Below are positions 56,716 through 64,000 of a stretch of 64,000 nucleotides of DNA, piece by piece (positions within the stretch are counted from its first letter, which is position 1; the number at the start of each line of letters is the position of its first letter). The DNA is taken from NCBI RefSeq assembly GCF_000686805.1, contig NZ_JMLP01000015.1:124001-188000 (forward strand), given 5' to 3'. The notes below the pieces were generated by a model, which was not told the DNA's origin, searched no databases, and saw only the letters and a program-made list of their open reading frames with translations. The position numbers and the translations under genes were made by a program. Source of the DNA: Bacillus sp. UNC41MFS5. GTDB lineage: Bacteria; Bacillota; Bacilli; Bacillales_B; DSM-18226.

Positions 56716-58461
56716 TTAACGCATTATTGACGGAAAGAGTACTGTTTTATTCATTACATCGTACATTCCCTGTGGAGTAATCCGAATGTACGGCAAATGT
56801 GTCGCTGAAAAGAAGGCAAGACTGTAAATTGGATCAGAAAATCCATAGCCCCGCTCTCTTAACTCAATCAGCAGCTGCTTTTCTTGGCAGATTAGCTCTT
56901 CAATCGGAAGGTGTGACATAATTCCATTTAAAGTTAATGGCAGCTCGCAAACTTCTTTAGAATCCTCTACCATTACAATGCCGCCGCCTAATTCTTTCAT
57001 TCTATTAAAAGCATGCAGCATATCTTGTTTATTTTTTCCTATTAAAATAATATCTCCTGTATTGGAATAACTACTTGCCAATGCTGATAAAGTGGTAGCA
57101 AATCCTTTTAATAATGTATTAATTCTCCACTTCCCATTTCTGTCCATCAAGGTAAAATAGCATTCATCATGATTCGAGGACAGTTCATCTCCTGAAGCAT
57201 CGATCGAAATGGAATAGGGCTTTGTGATGACGGCGTTTTCCATCTTGATCCCAAATGGCATCGAAAATTGCAAATCATCTAAAGTCAATTCCCAATCCAC
57301 TTCCAACGGTTTTAGCCCATATTCTTTCCATGTCATTGGAGGATAGGCATCAACAACAGGTTCTCCATCCCTTTTCACCCATTTCCCTTTCGCGAGAACG
57401 GATTTAGGTGTTGGATTCTCAATACTCGATAAGAAATTAATATCGGCTACCCGGCCAGTGGCAATGTTGCCATGGAGATGCTCAATCTTGTAATAACGAG
57501 CAATATTTACGGTGGCCATATTATACGCATCAATGACTGGAACACCTTTTTCAATGGCAATGCGAATTACCGTATCGGTGACTCCCTGCTCGTAAAAAGT
57601 CGAGGATGCGCCGTCTGTATTAAGCATTAATCGGTCATAAGCATCAATACCTAATCGCTTCATATCGTCCAATATATTTGGTAAATCCGGCCGAATCGAA
57701 GAATGCCTTAAGGACACCATATACCCTTGTATTAAGCGATTGTATACCTCCTCACCCGTCATTGCTTCGTGGTCACAGTCCGCCCCAAGCAGCATCATTT
57801 TTGCCAATGTTTTTTCCGAAGCTCCAGGGAAATGCCCTTCAATTTGCTTGCGCATCCGTTTCGCTTCTTGAATCCAATGGAGCATCATATCATCGCCATC
57901 AAGCAGTTTCGGCCATCCTGTTAATTCCCCGCCCTGCAGGACCTCATCGTGCTCAAGCCATGATTTAACATTACTATGTGAAAAGATTTCTTCTTCATTC
58001 AAAATTTCAGTTTGAGAATCAAAACGGCTCCACCAAAACATTGTTGTTGGAATCGCACGGAGATCCTTTAACAATGAAAACGCTTTCGTTTTATTTAAAT
58101 GTAAAATAAGAGCCATATTATCATTGATTAATGTTGTCGTCCCAAACTGGGATGCATATGCTGCAAGCGTTAGGGGATTATATAATTGAAACGGATGGGC
58201 GTGTGGTTCGATATAACCTGGAACAAGAATCTCATTGGTACAATCAATGATTTCACAGTTATCAAGATGAGTTGGCAAGTTTTCGCCCACATAAACAATC
58301 CGATCTTCATAAATCCAAATATTCGCTCTCAACCACTTTCGAAACGTCTGATTTAAGTACAAGGCGTTTTTCAATAAAATGGTTGGAGACGCTTTTCCAT
58401 CTAAAATGGAAACATGCATGCGTAAGTGTTTATTTTTCCAGCGGTAGCGTTGTCCTAGCAT
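56716..58461 (-). CDS. yerA: Adenine-deaminase-like amidohydrolase (YerA)
   Basis: 581 residues. Amidohydrolase superfamily, AdeC type: metal site PGYIEPHAHPFQLYNP, later LGADCDHEAMTGEEV and SLRHSSIRPDLP, LNTDGASSTFYEQGV, and the C-terminal GGGIVMVEDSKEV. YerA of B. subtilis is annotated as a putative adenine deaminase but activity is not well shown; another amidohydrolase substrate is possible. Close to the purine operon, which fits purine salvage. Confidence 0.88.
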   Translation of the reverse strand: MLGQRYRWKNKHLRMHVSILDGKASPTILLKNALYLNQTFRKWLRANIWIYEDRIVYVGENLPTHLDNCEIIDCTNEILVPGYIEPHAHPFQLYNPLTLAAYASQFGTTTLINDNMALILHLNKTKAFSLLKDLRAIPTTMFWWSRFDSQTEILNEEEIFSHSNVKSWLEHDEVLQGGELTGWPKLLDGDDMMLHWIQEAKRMRKQIEGHFPGASEKTLAKMMLLGADCDHEAMTGEEVYNRLIQGYMVSLRHSSIRPDLPNILDDMKRLGIDAYDRLMLNTDGASSTFYEQGVTDTVIRIAIEKGVPVIDAYNMATVNIARYYKIEHLHGNIATGRVADINFLSSIENPTPKSVLAKGKWVKRDGEPVVDAYPPMTWKEYGLKPLEVDWELTLDDLQFSMPFGIKMENAVITKPYSISIDASGDELSSNHDECYFTLMDRNGKWRINTLLKGFATTLSALASSYSNTGDIILIGKNKQDMLHAFNRMKELGGGIVMVEDSKEVCELPLTLNGIMSHLPIEELICQEKQLLIELRERGYGFSDPIYSLAFFSATHLPYIRITPQGMYDVMNKTVLFPSIMR

Positions 58462-58632
58462 ACGTCTTCCTCCCTTTTCAAAAAACTTTCTAATCTATAT
58501 AAGAATAAGTTGAATTAACAATAAAGAAAGCCCTTACAAAAAATTCTTTAGATACTATACTATCATATTTTGCTGTTTAACGCATTAAAGAATTGATAAT
58601 AATTGTAACTATTTTGTGAAGGAGTGAACATA

Positions 58633-58938
58633 ATGAATGTGAGACCAAATATCAGTATTATTAATGCTTTAATTCGCATCACCATTGGATTAACGATTCT
58701 TTCCTGGACTACCTCCAAGCTTGTCAAACACCCTTGGCGCGATTCTTATTTATTTGTTGCTTTGTGTGGGGCAATGAAGGTGGCAGAGGGAATAGTCCGC
58801 TTTTGCCCGCTAACGGCCTTATTTGAAAAATGCCAGTGCATGATTTCTGAGCACGATCAGGCGATGGATTCAATGGACGGGATGGAAGGGCTAACTAACC
58901 AAAAAGGCGAAGAAATGTTACCTTATAATCCAACTTAA
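58633..58938 (+). CDS. Small DUF2892-type membrane protein
   Basis: 101 residues from ATG 58633 (AAGGAG 8 nt upstream; the GTG at 58624 overlaps that site). NISIINALIRITIGLTILS followed by a second hydrophobic segment LFVALCGAMKVAEGIVRFC is typical of the YgaP-like inner-membrane domain (DUF2892). The Cys-rich part FCPLTALFEKCQCM and an acidic Met-rich tail (MDSMDGMEG) follow. Function unknown. Confidence 0.78.
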   Translation: MNVRPNISIINALIRITIGLTILSWTTSKLVKHPWRDSYLFVALCGAMKVAEGIVRFCPLTALFEKCQCMISEHDQAMDSMDGMEGLTNQKGEEMLPYNPT

Positions 58939-58960
58939 AGTGAATTAAATTAGCATTTGT

Positions 58961-59084
58961 AAATAATTTCAAGTCTTTGTAAAAATAATTCAAATTTTGG
59001 TTGAAAAATTCGATATTTCGTATAAATAGTTCAAACTTTGGTAGAAAAGTTCGATATTTCGTATAAATAATTAAAGTTTTTGTA
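58961..59084. repeat. AT-rich tandem array, about six units of 20-21 bp
   Basis: Units such as TAAATAGTTCAAACTTTGGT and GAAAAGTTCGATATTTCGTA alternate with a 20-21 bp step; the pattern TTC..A..TTTNGTA recurs. TTCGATATTTCGTATAAATA occurs twice, 41 bp apart. The third array with a 21-bp period in the window. A minus-strand open frame across it is a by-product. Confidence 0.75.
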
Positions 59085-59110
59085 AAAAAATCAAGTTTCA
59101 CTTTTTAAAG

Positions 59111-59145
59111 CAAGTAAAAAGGGCTGACCTCAGCGGTCAGCCCTT
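59111..59145 (-). terminator. Terminator of the purine operon
   Basis: AAGGGCTGACC pairs exactly with GGTCAGCCCTT; T run on the minus strand only. It lies 129 bp after purD. Confidence 0.85.
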
Positions 59146-59163
59146 AATAGGAGTTGAATCTTC

Positions 59164-62080
<2,917 letters not shown>

Positions 62081-62106
<26 letters not shown>

Positions 62107-62683
62107 TTAGTACATCTCCTTGTGTCAATAGCATTTGAAGTATGGATGGATAAAGCTTATGTTCGCTTTTCTGGATTTTTTGTTGCAGACTCTCTCTTGT
62201 CTCATTTTCGTCAATTCGAACCCGTTCCTGAATGATAATTGGACCTGTATCCATTCCCTCATCAACAAAATGGATAGTAATTCCGCTCCACTTCACTTGA
62301 GCTGCCAATGCCTGCCCAATCGCATCCTTCCCTGGAAAAGCAGGAAGCAAAGATGGATGGACATTGACGATTCTTCCTTTATACTCAGCTAACAATTTGG
62401 GGCCAATCAAACGCATATAACCGGCTAGGACAATGAATTCTACACCATTGGCCTTTAATTGGGCTAAAATTTCTTCTTCATAATGTTCCTTACTAGGATA
62501 CTCCTTTGCGCTAAAAACAAAACTTGGAATCCTCGCTGCGTTGGCTCTTTCAATCGCAAAAGCGCCCGGTTTGTCACAAACTAAAAGAGAAATGTCTGCA
62601 TCAAGGTCGCCCGCATCGACTACATCAATAATCGCTTGAAAATTACTTCCGCTCCCTGATGCAAACACCGCGATCTTTTTCAT
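62081..62683 (-). CDS. purN: Phosphoribosylglycinamide formyltransferase
   Basis: 200 residues. Uses 10-formyl-tetrahydrofolate. It starts [18 protein letters not shown]. Active-site parts: [33 protein letters not shown] (Asn and His) and [13 protein letters not shown] (Asp). ATGA overlap with the purM stop. Confidence 0.97.
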
Positions 62684-63714
62684 AGGCGGCCACCTTGAGC
62701 TTTGATGTTAATTCCTTGATTACCTGTAACAACGCCAATTTCGCAGGCAGTTTCCCCAGATTGTCTAAAGTGTTCTAACACGTCGGCTGCATCTTCACGA
62801 TTCACAGCGATAACCATACCAATACCCATGTTAAAAATATTATACATCTCTTGATAATCAATTTGTCCATGGGAAGAGATCAGTTTAAAAATAGGTGGGA
62901 TCTCCCAGCTTTTTTCATTCAGCTCGGCTCCTAAACCTTCAGGTAACATCCGTGGAATATTTTCAATAAACCCGCCGCCCGTAATATGAGCCATTCCTTT
63001 TAGCTGGAACTTCTTCAATGCGGACAAAATCGGTTTCACATAAATTTTTGTAGGCTTGAGTAACTCTTCTCCTAATGTACAGCCAAGTTCATCGACGAAA
63101 TCCAGTAACGACCAGTCATTAAACACTTTTCGTACCAAGGAATAACCGTTGCTGTGAATGCCGCTTGAGGCTAAGCCAATTAGGACATCACCTTCTTGAA
63201 TAGTTTCACCAGTGATAAGCTGTGATTTCTCACAAGCACCAACTGTAAACCCGGCAAGGTCATACTCATTTTCACTATATAATCCAGGCATTTCCGCCGT
63301 TTCACCGCCAATTAGTGCACAGCCAGCCTGCTCACATCCGTCCGCAATCCCTTTAACGATTGCCTCGATTTTTTCAGGCTGCGCCTTACCGCAGGCAATA
63401 TAATCTAGAAAGAACAAGGGCTCTGCCCCTTGAACGACAATATCATTGACACACATGGCGACCGCATCGATCCCAATCGTATCATGCTGATCCATCCAAA
63501 AAGCAATCATTAGTTTCGTGCCCACCCCATCGGTGCCTGACACCAAAACGGGTTCTTTTAATTGCAGTGCGGATAAGTCAAACATACCGCCAAATCCACC
63601 TAGGCTGCCAAGGACGCCAGCCCGGGCTGTTTTTTGAACATGCTTTTTCATTCTCTCGACGGCTTCATAGCCGGCTTCGATATTAACTCCTGCTTGTTTA
63701 TATGCATTTGCCAC
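62680..63714 (-). CDS. purM: Phosphoribosylformylglycinamidine cyclo-ligase
   Basis: 344 residues. AIR synthetase, step 5 of IMP synthesis. Typical parts: [62 protein letters not shown] and [20 protein letters not shown] (words only). It lies 15 bp after purF. Confidence 0.97.
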   Translation of the reverse strand: MANAYKQAGVNIEAGYEAVERMKKHVQKTARAGVLGSLGGFGGMFDLSALQLKEPVLVSGTDGVGTKLMIAFWMDQHDTIGIDAVAMCVNDIVVQGAEPLFFLDYIACGKAQPEKIEAIVKGIADGCEQAGCALIGGETAEMPGLYSENEYDLAGFTVGACEKSQLITGETIQEGDVLIGLASSGIHSNGYSLVRKVFNDWSLLDFVDELGCTLGEELLKPTKIYVKPILSALKKFQLKGMAHITGGGFIENIPRMLPEGLGAELNEKSWEIPPIFKLISSHGQIDYQEMYNIFNMGIGMVIAVNREDAADVLEHFRQSGETACEIGVVTGNQGINIKAQGGRL

Positions 63715-63729
63715 GCTGCTCGCTCCTTC

Positions 63730-64000
63730 CTACTTCTGATAATAATATTGGAGTGTATCTGGATAAATTTCAGTTGGATAATTTCCTGTGAAACAGCCTA
63801 GGCAATAGCCATTCGTACCTTCTTGGCCTAAAGCATGCATCATGCCCTCCACACTGATAAAGGTTAATGAATCTGCTCCAATAAGTTCTCTTATTTCCTC
63901 CACACTTTTATCAGAGGCAATTAATTCTTCTTTTGTTGATGTATCTATCCCATAAAAACATGGATTCTTAATCGGAGGGGAGCTGATGACCACATGTACT
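63730..64000 (-). CDS. purF: Amidophosphoribosyltransferase, C-terminal part (runs off the window)
   Basis: The minus-strand frame is open to the right edge and gives the last about 89 residues. [20 protein letters not shown] is the region typical of the PurF C-terminus, followed by [11 protein letters not shown] and [17 protein letters not shown]. In the Bacillus enzyme Cys residues of this kind hold the [4Fe-4S] cluster; CLGC is visible. The rest, including the N-terminal glutaminase, is outside. First step of IMP synthesis. Confidence 0.95.
   Translation of the reverse strand, partial: VHVVISSPPIKNPCFYGIDTSTKEELIASDKSVEEIRELIGADSLTFISVEGMMHALGQEGTNGYCLGCFTGNYPTEIYPDTLQYYYQK

Noticed and set aside
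58895..59101. Minus-strand Lys/Phe/Asn-rich frame as a gene
   Set aside because: Covers the AT-rich 21-bp array and overlaps the end of the membrane gene; low complexity, no ribosome-binding site.

Overview
The window is chromosomal DNA of a low-GC, Gram-positive, spore-forming member of the Bacillaceae. It shows purF-M-N-H-D, yerA-yerB-yerC-pcrB-pcrA-ligA-camS, gatCAB, dgkB and rlmCD in the order known from Bacillus subtilis. It also carries an H-type spore SASP gene and typical Bacillus ribosome-binding sites. The glyoxylate-shunt pair aceB-aceA points to a Bacillus, Neobacillus or Mesobacillus type rather than B. subtilis itself. I saw no rRNA, tRNA, prophage, transposase or CRISPR array.

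Layout. Positions 0.4-7.9 kb hold a divergent cluster with three Fur-box-like operators: a large lipoprotein plus a beta-propeller/di-heme cytochrome c lipoprotein, a DoxX-type membrane protein, and a two-component system. A frameshifted remnant and sspH follow. At 8.7-10.9 kb lie thiC under a TPP riboswitch and a 55-codon partner. At 11.9-15.6 kb an alanine-dehydrogenase-like enzyme with an altered active site and an NhaC antiporter face a GAF-LuxR regulator. At 15.8-21.0 kb are rlmCD, two small membrane proteins, pncB, pncA and dgkB. At 21.4-24.5 kb is a five-gene, overlapping ECF sigma/anti-sigma/membrane operon. At 24.6-36 kb are mixed genes: pentapeptide repeat protein, plsY, thioredoxin-like, proline symporter, DUF1697, VOC, gatCAB, lysozyme-like, VanZ, OsmC and YueI. 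At 36.2-39.2 kb is the glyoxylate shunt. At 39.4-44.2 kb is assimilatory or dissimilatory nitrite reductase with its siroheme genes behind two FNR-type sites. At 44.4-46.6 kb lies an unrecognised membrane pair opposite a His-rich lipoprotein. At 46.7-48.2 kb is rocA. At 48.8-58.5 kb is the camS-to-yerA DNA-metabolism block, and at 58.6-64 kb a small membrane gene and the end of the purine operon.

How the genes work together. The nitrite block is self-contained: NirBD needs siroheme, and the two downstream genes make it from uroporphyrinogen III or its precursor. PncA and PncB form the NAD salvage route from nicotinamide. PurF to PurD finish IMP synthesis. Proline uptake and P5C dehydrogenase belong to proline use, with a CcpA-like site before rocA. 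The 5' cluster looks like an iron-starvation-induced extracytoplasmic redox system whose function I cannot name.

Non-coding structure is unusually rich. Three gene-free intervals carry tandem arrays with a 21-bp period but unrelated sequences. Two intervals 18 kb apart carry seven copies of one 20-bp palindrome.
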